NCBI GenBank assembly: GCA_902781705.1
Contig: CACZKE010000013.1
Location: 22,308-86,307 of the forward strand
Direction of reading: 5' to 3'
Length of the DNA: 64,000 bases
Source of the DNA: an uncultured Bacteroidia bacterium
GTDB lineage: Bacteria; Bacteroidota; Bacteroidia; Bacteroidales; UBA932
The notes under the pieces are model-generated. The model was not told where the DNA came from, made no database searches, and saw only the letters and a list, made by a program, of their open reading frames with translations. Shown piece by piece: positions 27,280 through 35,899 of this stretch (within the stretch, counting starts at the first letter, position 1; each line of letters starts with the position of its first letter). The position numbers and the translations under genes are program-made.

Positions 27280-28069
27280 GGAAGCGCATATCTGTTTCGT
27301 GGAACCGTTGCAGGCCCTCGCCCCCATCACCCTCGACGAGATGGAATCGGTGAAACTGATGAACCGGGTGGACACGAAATATCTTACGGATGAGAAGACG
27401 CTGCTGGGCGTTCTCCGGGATGCGGCGGAGGCCGGCTACCGGGTCCTTGTCGCCGACGGCGCCCGGATCAGTCCCTACGACTCCGTGTACTTCGACACCG
27501 AAGGCCTCCGGATGTTCTCCGACCACCACAACAAGCGGCTTCGCCGGCAGAAGGTGCGCACCCGCGCCTATGTCAATTCCGGGGACGCCTTCCTGGAGAT
27601 CAAGCGGAAGAACAACCGGGGCCGGACGAAGAAAAAGCGGACACAGATTCCGGTCGCCGAACTGCCGGACTTCCGGGGCGACGAAGCGGCCTGCCGTTAC
27701 CTCGCCGACCACTCGGACTTCGAAGCGGGACAACTGCTGCCCACGCTCGAGACCCTGTTCAAGCGGATTACGCTGGTGAACCCGGCCCGGACCGAACGGG
27801 TCACCATCGACACCCGGCTGTGTTTCAAGAACTTCCGGACCGGTCTTGAAACGTCCCTCCTCGATGCCGTCATCATCGAGATCAAGCAGGACGGCCACGC
27901 CGCCTCGCAGATGAAGGGCATCCTCCTCGACCACCGGGTGAAACCCGCCCGGATCAGCAAATACTGCATCGCCGTCACCCTCACGGACCCCTCGGCCAAA
28001 TCCAACCGGTTCAAGGTGAAGGTGCGCCAGATCGAAAAAACCATCCACCATCAAATCACTGTCGCATGA
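27272..28069 (+). CDS. VTC-domain (polyphosphate polymerase-like) protein
   Basis: A 265-residue soluble protein with the VTC tunnel-fold pattern. It starts with NRVDTKY (basic Lys at the tunnel mouth), then VRTRAYVN (R-x-R), FLEIKRKNNRGRTKKKR (Glu plus Lys cluster), IDTRLCF, EIKQDG and SKYCIA. These basic residues line the polyphosphate/triphosphate tunnel in yeast Vtc4. Bacterial VTC proteins are nearly always next to DUF4956 genes, and their product is not settled. It overlaps the DUF4956 gene by 4 bases. Confidence 0.85.
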   Translation: MPEEAHICFVEPLQALAPITLDEMESVKLMNRVDTKYLTDEKTLLGVLRDAAEAGYRVLVADGARISPYDSVYFDTEGLRMFSDHHNKRLRRQKVRTRAYVNSGDAFLEIKRKNNRGRTKKKRTQIPVAELPDFRGDEAACRYLADHSDFEAGQLLPTLETLFKRITLVNPARTERVTIDTRLCFKNFRTGLETSLLDAVIIEIKQDGHAASQMKGILLDHRVKPARISKYCIAVTLTDPSAKSNRFKVKVRQIEKTIHHQITVA

Positions 28070-28833
28070 TCTCAATGCAAGACCTGGACGAGTTCAACCT
28101 CTCCGACGATAATTTCCTGGATGTCCAGACCATCACGGACGCCATGATGACGACTTCCCAGAACCTGACCGAACTTGTCATCCGTTTCTTCCTGAACCTC
28201 CTCGTGTGCTGGGTCATCGTGGGGCTGTTCTACTACCGGAAGAGCCGCCGGCGCGACTACTATTTCACATTCATGGTGTTCTCCACGGCCATGCTCATGC
28301 TCCTGTACATCATGGGCAACGTGGAAGTGGGAGTGGGCCTCACCCTGGGCCTGTTCGCCATTTTCGGGGTGATCCGGTACCGGACGGAGACCGTGCCCAT
28401 CCGGGAGATGACCTACCTGTTCGTCATCATCGCCCTGGCGGCGATGAACGGCCTGGCGCCGCTCTATCACGTCGTGGGCGCCACCGGGCCGGAGCCGCAC
28501 TATGCGCTGAACTGGGGCGCGCTCCTGGTCACCGTCCTCTCGAACTTCCTGGTCGTGGCCCTGATCTGGGTCCTGGAGAACGAGAAACTCCTCAGGCACA
28601 CCTCCACGAAACTCGTGCTGTATGACCGCATCGACCTGATCGTTCCGGAGAAACGGGCCGAACTGATCGCCGACCTGGAGAAGCGCGTGGGCGTGAAGGT
28701 GGACAACCTGGAGGTCGGGCACGTGGACTTTCTCCGCGACGCGGCCTTCATCAAGATCTTCTATACCCTGGACAAGGGACAGACCGGCTCCATCGACCAG
28801 ATTACCCGGGCCAAAGACTTCGTAGAGCAATGA
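28066..28833 (+). CDS. DUF4956 membrane protein
   Basis: A 255-residue inner-membrane protein with about four helices between residues 45 and 175 and a cytoplasmic C-terminal domain of about 80 residues. The central IRYRTETVPIREMTYLF segment between helices is characteristic. It is coupled to the VTC gene by an ATGA overlap and to the DUF2490 gene by another. The C-terminal DLEKRVGVKVDNLEVGHVDF part resembles a small regulatory ferredoxin-like fold (inference). Confidence 0.83.
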   Translation: MISMQDLDEFNLSDDNFLDVQTITDAMMTTSQNLTELVIRFFLNLLVCWVIVGLFYYRKSRRRDYYFTFMVFSTAMLMLLYIMGNVEVGVGLTLGLFAIFGVIRYRTETVPIREMTYLFVIIALAAMNGLAPLYHVVGATGPEPHYALNWGALLVTVLSNFLVVALIWVLENEKLLRHTSTKLVLYDRIDLIVPEKRAELIADLEKRVGVKVDNLEVGHVDFLRDAAFIKIFYTLDKGQTGSIDQITRAKDFVEQ

Positions 28834-29669
28834 AAAGGATCCTGATCACCCTCCTGGCGCTGGTTCCCTTTTGCGCCATCGCCCAGACCACTTACGACGA
28901 AGGGACGTCCTTCGGTGCCCGCGCCACCGTGGAGGCCGATGTGAAAGTGGCGAACGGCCTGCACATCCTGGCCCATGAAGAGGCGCGCTACTACTCCAAT
29001 GGTGAAGACATCATGCGGCTCTATACCGGCATCGGCATGGAGTACAAGGTTCTCCCGTTCCTGAAGGTGGGAGCCGAGTACGAACTGATCAACCGGTACA
29101 AGTACGACGAGGACCTCCTGGCCAATGCCTGGAGCATCCGGCACCGGGGAAACTTCTTCCTCACCGGCACCTGGAAAACGCCCTGGTGGCAGTTCGGCGT
29201 CAAGGAAACCCTCCGCCTGACGCACCGGCCGGACGATTTCAACGCCTTCCAGGCACCGCGCAACGCCCTGGCCCTCAAGTCCAAGGTCTCGGTGAAATAC
29301 CGCGGCTGGGAGAATATCATCCCCCATGCGGCCTTCGAACTGCGGAACACGCTGAATGATGCGGCCTATTCCGGCACCTACAACCCCTCGGCCGAAAAGA
29401 ACAAGGACAAGTACACGGACGAGGAGTTCCTGGGCTATACCCACGCCTACGTGAACCGCTACCGCCTCCAGTTGGGCGTGACGGTCAAGTTCAACAAGCA
29501 CCACGAACTGGACTTCTATCTCCTCGGCGACCACTACAAGGACAAGGAGATCGACACGAACCGCGAAGGTTCCTCCAGTTGGGAGAAGAACAGACTCGTC
29601 CTCAAGTCCATCGACTGGTACACCGGGAACATGATTTCCGCCGGCGTGGGCTACAAATGGTCGTTCTGA
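28830..29669 (+). CDS. DUF2490 outer-membrane beta-barrel protein
   Basis: A 279-residue protein with a signal peptide (residues 1-19) and a series of alternating amphipathic strands (TVEADVKVANGLHILAHEEARY, GIGMEYKVLPFLKVGAEYEL) ending in Phe (GVGYKWSF). That ending is the usual C-terminal barrel signal. The family forms outer-membrane pores or barrels of unknown cargo. It is the last gene of the operon and precedes a strong terminator. Confidence 0.82.
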   Translation: MKRILITLLALVPFCAIAQTTYDEGTSFGARATVEADVKVANGLHILAHEEARYYSNGEDIMRLYTGIGMEYKVLPFLKVGAEYELINRYKYDEDLLANAWSIRHRGNFFLTGTWKTPWWQFGVKETLRLTHRPDDFNAFQAPRNALALKSKVSVKYRGWENIIPHAAFELRNTLNDAAYSGTYNPSAEKNKDKYTDEEFLGYTHAYVNRYRLQLGVTVKFNKHHELDFYLLGDHYKDKEIDTNREGSSSWEKNRLVLKSIDWYTGNMISAGVGYKWSF

Positions 29670-29688
29670 GGAGCGTCCCGCATATAAG

Positions 29689-29725
29689 AAAGGTGTCCGG
29701 AACCAGTGCTCCGGACACCTTTTTT
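29689..29725. terminator. Bidirectional intrinsic terminator
   Basis: A perfect 13-bp stem (29689-29701 with 29710-29722) with an 8-nt loop, flanked by A and T runs. It sits between the convergent DUF2490 gene and the 93-residue gene at 29744 and should serve both. Confidence 0.85.
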
Positions 29726-29743
29726 ATGTCGATGGTGCGGCTC

Positions 29744-30025
29744 TTACTCGCCGAGCCCCTTCTTGACTGCTTCGCTGAGCTTGTCGTAGAGGCCGTCGGT
29801 CTTCTCAAGAAGCTCCTTGCGGATGCCGTCATAGTAGGCGCGCTTGCTGCCCTCGGGCTTGCCCAGCTTGTTGCGGAGCTCGTTGAAAAGGTCCACGGCA
29901 CCGTCGATGAGGTCGGCGACCTCGTCGGCATTCTTGCCCGGATGGACGGAGAGGAACAGGGCGCAGTCGTCCACGAACGCACCGATCACATACTCGATGT
30001 CTTTCTTGATGTCACGAAGATTCAT
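29744..30025 (-). CDS. Small helical conserved hypothetical protein
   Basis: A 93-residue, all-helical, acidic protein with no signal peptide or membrane helix. I do not recognise a function. The promoter (TATATTTG at 30055-30062) and the first seven codons lie in a 57-bp segment that is repeated at 32815-32871, where the rest of the gene is absent. Confidence 0.8.
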   Translation of the reverse strand: MNLRDIKKDIEYVIGAFVDDCALFLSVHPGKNADEVADLIDGAVDLFNELRNKLGKPEGSKRAYYDGIRKELLEKTDGLYDKLSEAVKKGLGE

Positions 30026-30062
30026 ATACTTTCACTCGTTTAGAATTGTCGATGCAAATATA
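30006..30062. repeat. 57-bp direct repeat, left copy
   Basis: Matches 32815-32871 at 55 of 57 positions. It covers the promoter and start of the 93-residue gene. The two copies flank the M64-like gene in the same orientation. Confidence 0.9.
30055..30062 (-). promoter_or_regulatory. Promoter -7 element of the 93-residue gene
   Basis: Minus-strand TATATTTG, exact consensus, 29 bases before the ATG at 30025. Confidence 0.6.
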
Positions 30063-30089
30063 GTGATTTTTCGCAAAACATAGCCTCAA

Positions 30090-32597
30090 CTAACGAACAA
30101 TCACCGGAGGTGCTGTCGGGACGAAGGACCGGCTGCCGTTCTCTGCAACCTTCATCGGGGGTCTGGCAGCGGCGGCGTTGACCGAAGCCTTACGGTTTAC
30201 GGCATCGTAGTTGAGGAAGGCGTCGAAACTGACGCTTTCACCGCTGCGCTTCATGATCTGCTGGTATATCGCCCAGCGTGACGGAGCGTTGAAATACTCC
30301 ATGCCTTCGCGCATCATGCTGTTAGGCGTCGGCCTGTATGCGCCTTTTTCATAGAGGGCGCCGCCTTCATGGATGCCGACCTCGCCTTTGTAGCGGTCGT
30401 CAGCCAGGAAAGCGCTCCACCTGACCGTCTTGGGATCGTTCGTGAAATCAACGTTGGAGTACCACCCGTATTTTTTGTAAGCATCGTTATACTCGGCGAT
30501 GTGCTCGGCCGGGGCGGCACCCGCGAACTGACTGTATTCGTCAGCCAGGAAGGCGAAACCGTGTCCTCCCGCCTCATGACGGAGCGTGCTGCCGAAGACC
30601 GACGGATCGTTGCCCATGGAGGATAGATAGGCTACGCCCGTCTGATGGTCGGAGAACAAGAAGCTCGTACCGGCGTGGCGACGCGAGTTGACCAAGACGG
30701 TGACCAGCAGATTGTCGCGGGATTTGATACCGGGCACCTTCATGGCGTATTCATAGCATTTATCGTGATTGCCCCTGACGTATGAGCCGTTGCCGAACAT
30801 GGTGGAAAATGCGGTACTGCAACCGTCGCCGATCCGGGCATTCTTCGAGACAGCTTTCACTGCATATACGTTGAAGCGGTTGCGGAACGATTTGTAAGGC
30901 TCGATGGCGAAGAACTCTTCCATGGACTGCTTCATGACCTTCTCATAAAGTCCGTCCCTGCCCATATCCCTGTCGGTGTAGGCATCGCCCATGAATACGA
31001 TGTTGATACCCTTGCCGACGGTGGCTTTCTGCAGCGTCATCACTTCGCCATCCTTCGAGTAGTCAACGGATTCATAGGTGTCGGGAATTTCGGCAGGGCC
31101 CAGCAGGGTTTCCAGGAAAGGAATCAGGTCAGAGGAGGCTGTCTTGCCGAAACGTTTCTTGACCGGATCCGGATAATCGGCGAAGGAACTGAACAAGATA
31201 TTGCCGTCCTGATCGTACACTTCGGCCACCGGAACGGCCATGGAGTATGCCGCGTCGTATTTTGTGTAATAAAAGTTGTACCATTGGTCGTAGCCTCTCT
31301 GGATGCATTCATTCTTCTGCAACCCGTAATCGGTGAAGGGTTCGAATCCTTCTGCGACCTGGATTGTGGCGATGACTTCCAGGCCGTCCTGCTTGTACTT
31401 GTCGTAATACCGCTTGAGTTCCGGCATCAGCTCTTTGGAGAAAGGACACCAGGTCGCCCAGATGATATATACCGTATATTTGTTGTCCTTGACCACATCC
31501 GGGATGGAGAAGGTGGTACCGTCGAGATTCTCCAGCACCTTGCCTTCAAGCCAAAACCTATAACCTGGAATATCCAGGTCGGAAATGTCGAAGCCATAGT
31601 TTTCCTTTTGCCATAGATTGCCATCGGTGATGAAGGCAACCAAATCGTCCCTGCTGTGGAACAGAGAGGAGATTTTTCCGGACAGACAGTTGTTGTACAC
31701 GTGCATGAACGCGCTGTAAGACGCCCAGCTGGACGGAATGCTGCCGGAGAACTTATTGTGACCGAGCTGCAGAGACTCCAGGACAGGGGACTGGAGGCTC
31801 TGGGGCAAGGGGCCTTCCATCGAACTGTTGATGTTGACCTCGAAATGGGTCAGTTTTTTCATGTCCGCGAAAACGTCGGACAGCGAGGTCATGCCTGTGC
31901 TCTGGATGACGATTTTCTCAAGGCCGGTAAGCTTGCTGAACGAATCAGGCAGCGTTCCCTGAAGGCCGGGCTCGTCTAAAATGCGGATTCCTGAAAGCAT
32001 GTCGCCGAAATCACCGATGCACTCCGGCATTTCCCGATTGATTCCGTAACCGCTGAGGGATATCTGGACGGTCTGCGTTTCGGGATTAAAAGAGAATCCC
32101 GGCAAGGATCCGTCCGGCGTCCAGGGTTGCTTCTCCCATCCCTTGGCGCCCCAGGCTTCAAGGACCCTTTCCATGATCTGACGGGCCTGGAGCTCCTTGC
32201 TTGACGTTCCCGGAGTGACGGTTACGGAACACGTCGCGGTCTTCCCGCCGTCGGCAGTCGTCACGGTGATGGTCGCCGATCCGGTTTTGACGGCAGTCAC
32301 TTTTCCCTTGTCGTCAACCGTTGCAATGCCGGTATCGGAGGACTTCCAACTGACATCCTTATTGGACGCATTGCCCGGAGATATGGTGGCCGTCAATGTT
32401 TCGGAGCTCCCTTCTACAAGGCTGAGGGATGATTTATTGAGAGAGACTCCCGTCACCGAGACTGTTGTCGGCGTCGGTGTCGGTGTCGGTGTCGGTGTAG
32501 GGTCTGGCTCCTGATGCTGACATCCGGAAAACAAAGCGGCACACGCGGCAAACGCTGTCATTGCCACCAGGCGGAGTGTAAGGAAGGATCGTTCCAT
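30090..32597 (-). CDS. Multidomain M64-like peptidase lipoprotein
   Basis: An 835-residue surface lipoprotein (lipobox LFSGC). In order: a PT-repeat linker coded by a 6-bp tandem repeat, a Big_2 Ig-like domain (about residues 43-125), leucine-rich repeats (about 170-300), a thioredoxin/TlpA-like domain (about 340-470), and a C-terminal peptidase M64 domain. The thioredoxin-like site reads ATWCPFS, so it lacks the second Cys. The M64 zinc motif reads HEAGGHGFAFLADEY, one residue longer than the usual HExxH spacing. I chose the ATG at 32597; one at 32606 is also possible. The A/T content is higher than in neighbours, and the gene lies between direct repeats, so transfer is likely. Confidence 0.82.
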   Translation of the reverse strand: MERSFLTLRLVAMTAFAACAALFSGCQHQEPDPTPTPTPTPTPTTVSVTGVSLNKSSLSLVEGSSETLTATISPGNASNKDVSWKSSDTGIATVDDKGKVTAVKTGSATITVTTADGGKTATCSVTVTPGTSSKELQARQIMERVLEAWGAKGWEKQPWTPDGSLPGFSFNPETQTVQISLSGYGINREMPECIGDFGDMLSGIRILDEPGLQGTLPDSFSKLTGLEKIVIQSTGMTSLSDVFADMKKLTHFEVNINSSMEGPLPQSLQSPVLESLQLGHNKFSGSIPSSWASYSAFMHVYNNCLSGKISSLFHSRDDLVAFITDGNLWQKENYGFDISDLDIPGYRFWLEGKVLENLDGTTFSIPDVVKDNKYTVYIIWATWCPFSKELMPELKRYYDKYKQDGLEVIATIQVAEGFEPFTDYGLQKNECIQRGYDQWYNFYYTKYDAAYSMAVPVAEVYDQDGNILFSSFADYPDPVKKRFGKTASSDLIPFLETLLGPAEIPDTYESVDYSKDGEVMTLQKATVGKGINIVFMGDAYTDRDMGRDGLYEKVMKQSMEEFFAIEPYKSFRNRFNVYAVKAVSKNARIGDGCSTAFSTMFGNGSYVRGNHDKCYEYAMKVPGIKSRDNLLVTVLVNSRRHAGTSFLFSDHQTGVAYLSSMGNDPSVFGSTLRHEAGGHGFAFLADEYSQFAGAAPAEHIAEYNDAYKKYGWYSNVDFTNDPKTVRWSAFLADDRYKGEVGIHEGGALYEKGAYRPTPNSMMREGMEYFNAPSRWAIYQQIMKRSGESVSFDAFLNYDAVNRKASVNAAAARPPMKVAENGSRSFVPTAPPVIVR
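32468..32500. repeat. Hexanucleotide tandem repeat coding Pro-Thr linker
   Basis: Five to six units of GGTGTC on the plus strand, coding a Pro-Thr run after the lipidated Cys. Unit length is a multiple of 3, so copy-number change would alter linker length without shifting the frame. Confidence 0.8.
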
Positions 32598-32777
32598 ATC
32601 ACACAAGCATTTGATTATAAAACATTTATCTACCCGCCGTCAAACAAGGGCGTGTCAAAAACGGCACTACATTCGAAAGTTACTGGTTTTCAATGGAAAA
32701 ACCAAATTTACGTCTTACGGCATGTTTTATAACCCCTGCTGTTGTACTTGGTGTTGAATCAGTTGCGTCTTAAAACG

Positions 32778-32834
32778 TCAAAAACCAGATGGCAACCATT
32801 CTATATGGCCTATTTTGATGTCACGAAGATACAT
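32778..32834 (-). pseudogene. Truncated 5' copy of the 93-residue gene
   Basis: The right direct repeat carries the promoter and start of the gene at 29744. It codes MYLRDIK, which aligns with MNLRDIKKD, then runs into unrelated sequence and stops after 18 codons. It is a stub left by duplication. Confidence 0.7.
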
Positions 32835-32871
32835 ATCCTTTCACTCGTTTAGAATTGTCGATGCAAATATA
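32815..32871. repeat. 57-bp direct repeat, right copy
   Basis: Right copy of the repeat at 30006-30062. Its embedded minus-strand -7 box (32864-32871) points toward the M64-like gene and may drive it. The rest of 32598-32814 is A/T-rich, with no gene that I can support. Confidence 0.9.
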
Positions 32872-32882
32872 ACAATATTTTT

Positions 32883-32890
32883 TAACTTTG
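32883..32890 (+). promoter_or_regulatory. Promoter -7 element, leaderless radical SAM gene
   Basis: TAACTTTG, exact TAnnTTTG, ends 4 bases before the ATG at 32895, so transcription would begin at or near the start codon. Confidence 0.65.
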
Positions 32891-32894
32891 GCCC

Positions 32895-33773
32895 ATGGAC
32901 TTGGAAGGAAGGCGGTATCGCACGGCCGGGGAGCCGGGACAGAAACTGGTCGTAGATGCGGGTTTCACGTGCCCGCATGGCCGGTGTACGTTCTGCGACA
33001 ATGCCGCGTTCCATCCTTCGTACAGCGTCCCGTCCAAGAGCATCACGCAGCAGATTGACGAGGGGATTGCCTTCCACGCGGCCAGAGGCCGGACACAGGG
33101 ACCTTATCTGGCTTATTTCCAGTCATTTTCCAATTCTTTTGCCTCCCTTGAGCGCCTGAAGGCCGTGTACGGGGAAGCGTTGGCGCACCCGGCGGTGGAG
33201 GGCATCGTCATCGGCACGCGGCCGGACTGTGTGGATGCGGAGAAACTGGACTTCATCGCTTCGCTGGGCTGTGCGCGGATGGAATACGGGATCGAGTCCT
33301 GCCGGGACGAAACCCTCCGGCGGGTGCATCGCGGGCATGATTTCGCCTGCACGGAACGGGCCGTGCAGGAAACGGCCGCACGGGGGATTCCGGTCTGCGG
33401 CCATTTCATCCTGGGCCTCCCGGGCGAAACGCGGGAAACGCTGCTGGAGGACGTCGCGCACATCAACGCTCTCCCCCTGGACACGGTCAAGTTTCACCAG
33501 TTGCAGATCCTGAAGGGAACGCCGATGGCGGAGGAATTCGCCGCCCGGCCGGAGGATTTCGTCCGGTGGACGCTGGACGGGTATATCGACCTGCTCTCCG
33601 ACATCCTGGAGCGCCTGCGGCCGGATATCGCCATCGGCCGTCTTGCCGCCAGCGTGCCGCCCCGCTATCTCGCCGTCCCCGGCTGGGGCGTCAAGGCCGC
33701 GGAGTTATCCGCTCGGCTGGAAACCCGCCTGCGCGAACGCGACGCCTGGCAGGGAAAACTATTCCTGCCCTGA
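32895..33773 (+). CDS. TIGR01212-family radical SAM protein (YhcC-like)
   Basis: A 292-residue radical SAM enzyme of unclear substrate. The cluster cysteines lie in GFTCPHGRCTFCDNAAFHPSY, the family signature, and the ARMEYGIESC and GHFILGLPGE segments match the barrel core. Its 3' end overlaps the convergent deformylase gene by 15 bases. Confidence 0.87.
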   Translation: MDLEGRRYRTAGEPGQKLVVDAGFTCPHGRCTFCDNAAFHPSYSVPSKSITQQIDEGIAFHAARGRTQGPYLAYFQSFSNSFASLERLKAVYGEALAHPAVEGIVIGTRPDCVDAEKLDFIASLGCARMEYGIESCRDETLRRVHRGHDFACTERAVQETAARGIPVCGHFILGLPGETRETLLEDVAHINALPLDTVKFHQLQILKGTPMAEEFAARPEDFVRWTLDGYIDLLSDILERLRPDIAIGRLAASVPPRYLAVPGWGVKAAELSARLETRLRERDAWQGKLFLP

Positions 33774-34445
33774 AGGCCACCAATCGGGGCGGGTGTAGTC
33801 GAAGGCACGCCGCTCCGCTGCCCAGGCAGGGGATACGAAAACGGTATCGGCCCGGTCGATATAGAGTTTCCCGTCCAGATGGTCACATTCGTGCTGGAAG
33901 ATGACGGCGGTATAGCCGGTGACGGTATCACGCTTAGGCTGAAGCGTTTCCGCATCGACATAAGAGACAATGACGGAGGTGTACCGGGGGACGAGCCCCC
34001 GCATGGGCGGAACGGAAAGGCATCCTTCCGGTCCCTTGCCCATGGGCCCGGACAAGCTGTCCAGGTGCGGATTCAGGTAGCACTCGAAGGGACTCCCCTC
34101 CTTGTCGAAGCGCTGCACCCAGATGACACGCTTGTCGATGCCGACCTGGGGAGCGGCGATTCCCACGCCGTCCTGCTTCGGGGATTTCACGGTGGAGAGC
34201 ATCTTGGCCATCAGCGTCCGAAGGTCCTTCGACTTCAATTCGGCAGGCGTCAGGTCGGCACTGGGAGTCCGGAGGACCGGACTGTCATCCGGCAGCACGG
34301 TCACATACATCACCGAATCGGACTCCCGGATGATGGTGCGCTCCTCGGGCGTAAAGGCCTTCGGACGGTTGACGGCCAGGAACACCGCCGCCACGATCAG
34401 GATCGGGAAAAGGTACCGGTTGATCTGTCTCATCGTCATGCTCAT
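33759..34445 (-). CDS. Membrane-anchored peptide deformylase-like protein
   Basis: The deformylase core is intact: motif 1 GVGIAAPQVG, motif 2 EGCLSVP and motif 3 HECDHLDG, with Cys and two His as metal ligands. Unlike the cytoplasmic Def enzyme (about 170-190 residues), this 228-residue protein begins with a transmembrane or signal helix (NRYLFPILIVAAVFLAV). The catalytic domain would therefore face the periplasm, where formyl-Met substrates are not made. The role is unclear. It overlaps radA by 4 bases. Confidence 0.85.
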   Translation of the reverse strand: MSMTMRQINRYLFPILIVAAVFLAVNRPKAFTPEERTIIRESDSVMYVTVLPDDSPVLRTPSADLTPAELKSKDLRTLMAKMLSTVKSPKQDGVGIAAPQVGIDKRVIWVQRFDKEGSPFECYLNPHLDSLSGPMGKGPEGCLSVPPMRGLVPRYTSVIVSYVDAETLQPKRDTVTGYTAVIFQHECDHLDGKLYIDRADTVFVSPAWAAERRAFDYTRPDWWPSGQE

Positions 34446-35806
34446 CGGAACAGGGATTTTACGAGGGCCGGAATGTCGGCAACCTTGACGACGTCGATGC
34501 CCTCGGGTTTACGGTCGAAACGGGTGTAGGAGGAAACGAAGATGCGGCGGAAGCCCAGACGGGCCGCTTCCACGGCGCGGCGCTCGGCCTGGGAGACGGG
34601 GCGGATCTCGCCGCTGAGGCCCACTTCGCCGGCGAAGCAGACATCATTCGGGATGGCGTAATCGAAGTTGGAGGAGAGCACGGCCACCACGACCGCCAGG
34701 TCGCAGGCTGGGTCCGTGATCCGGAGGCCGCCGGCCATGTTCAGGAATACGTCTTTCTGGGAGAGTTTGAATCCGGCCCGGCGCTCCAGCACGGCGAGGA
34801 GCATATTCAGGCGGCGGACGTCAAAGCCCGTCGCGCTGCGCTGCGCCGTACCGTACACGGCCGACGAAACCAGCGCCTGCACTTCGAACATGAAGGGGCG
34901 GTTGCCGTCCAGCATGGCGCTGATGGCCGTGCCGCTGAGACCCGCTTCGTGCTGAGGGATCAGCAGTTCCGAAGGATTGGCCACCTGCCTGAGTCCGGCA
35001 CCGGTCATCTCGAAGACCGCCAGTTCGGAGGTGGAGCCGAAACGGTTCTTGATGCTCCTCAGGACCCGGTAGGCACCCCGGTTTTCGCCCTCGAACTGGA
35101 GGACCACATCGACAATGTGCTCCAGGACTTTCGGACCGGCGATGGTCCCCTCCTTCGTGATGTGGCCGATGAGGATGACGGGAATCCCGCTGCCCTTGGC
35201 GAAGCGGAGGAGCGAGGCGGCGACTTCCTTCACCTGCGAAACGGAGCCGGCGGTGGATTCCACGTTCTGGCTGTACATCGTCTGGACCGAGTCCACGATG
35301 ACGAGGTCCGGGGCCACGGATTCCGCTTCCGCGAGGATGTTGTCCATCAGCGTTTCGCTGTAAATCAGACAGTTGGAAGCATCGCCACCCAGGCGGTCCG
35401 CCCGCATCTTCACCTGCTTGACGCTCTCTTCGCCCGTGACGTACAGGACCTTGAGGTTCGGACAGGAAAGCGGGATCTGCAGGGATAAGGTGGACTTGCC
35501 GATACCGGGCTCGCCGCCCATCAGTACCAGGGACCCCTTGACGATGCCGCCGCCGAGGAGCCGGTCCACCTCGGCATTGCCGAGGGAAACGCGGTCCTCC
35601 GCCGTCGTGGACACCTCTTTCAGGGGCATCGGCTTCCGCCCGGCACCTGGAACGGACACCGATGCGGACAAGGGCCGCTTACCGGTGACCACTTCCTTCT
35701 CCACCATCGTATTCCATTCCCCGCAGGCGGGGCACTTGCCCATCCACTTGGAGTATTCGTTGCCGCAGTTCGAGCAGAACCAAACGGTCTTCGCTTTTGT
35801 CGCCAT
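34442..35806 (-). CDS. radA: DNA repair protein RadA
   Basis: A RecA-like ATPase for branch migration in recombination. The N-terminal C4 zinc finger (CSNCGNEYSKWMGKCPAC), Walker A GEPGIGKST, the RadA motif KNRFG and the C-terminal Lon-protease-like domain are all present. The 454-residue length is normal. A near-consensus -7 box (TATCTTCG, 35828-35835) precedes it. Confidence 0.95.
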   Translation of the reverse strand: MATKAKTVWFCSNCGNEYSKWMGKCPACGEWNTMVEKEVVTGKRPLSASVSVPGAGRKPMPLKEVSTTAEDRVSLGNAEVDRLLGGGIVKGSLVLMGGEPGIGKSTLSLQIPLSCPNLKVLYVTGEESVKQVKMRADRLGGDASNCLIYSETLMDNILAEAESVAPDLVIVDSVQTMYSQNVESTAGSVSQVKEVAASLLRFAKGSGIPVILIGHITKEGTIAGPKVLEHIVDVVLQFEGENRGAYRVLRSIKNRFGSTSELAVFEMTGAGLRQVANPSELLIPQHEAGLSGTAISAMLDGNRPFMFEVQALVSSAVYGTAQRSATGFDVRRLNMLLAVLERRAGFKLSQKDVFLNMAGGLRITDPACDLAVVVAVLSSNFDYAIPNDVCFAGEVGLSGEIRPVSQAERRAVEAARLGFRRIFVSSYTRFDRKPEGIDVVKVADIPALVKSLFR

Positions 35807-35827
35807 ATCGCGTTTCCTTTACTTACG

Positions 35828-35835
35828 CGAAGATA
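35828..35835 (-). promoter_or_regulatory. radA-def promoter -7 element
   Basis: Minus-strand TATCTTCG, one mismatch from TAnnTTTG, 21 bases before the radA ATG. Confidence 0.45.
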
Positions 35836-35899
35836 CAAAAAAAAGATATTGTTCCAACCTGGGACAATATCCGATCCATAGGAGGATATGAAGGGGAAA

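Noticed and set aside
32598-32814. Possible gene in the A/T-rich gap before the radical SAM gene
   Set aside because: Only short ORFs without motifs are present; the stub at 32778-32834 is explained by the direct repeat.
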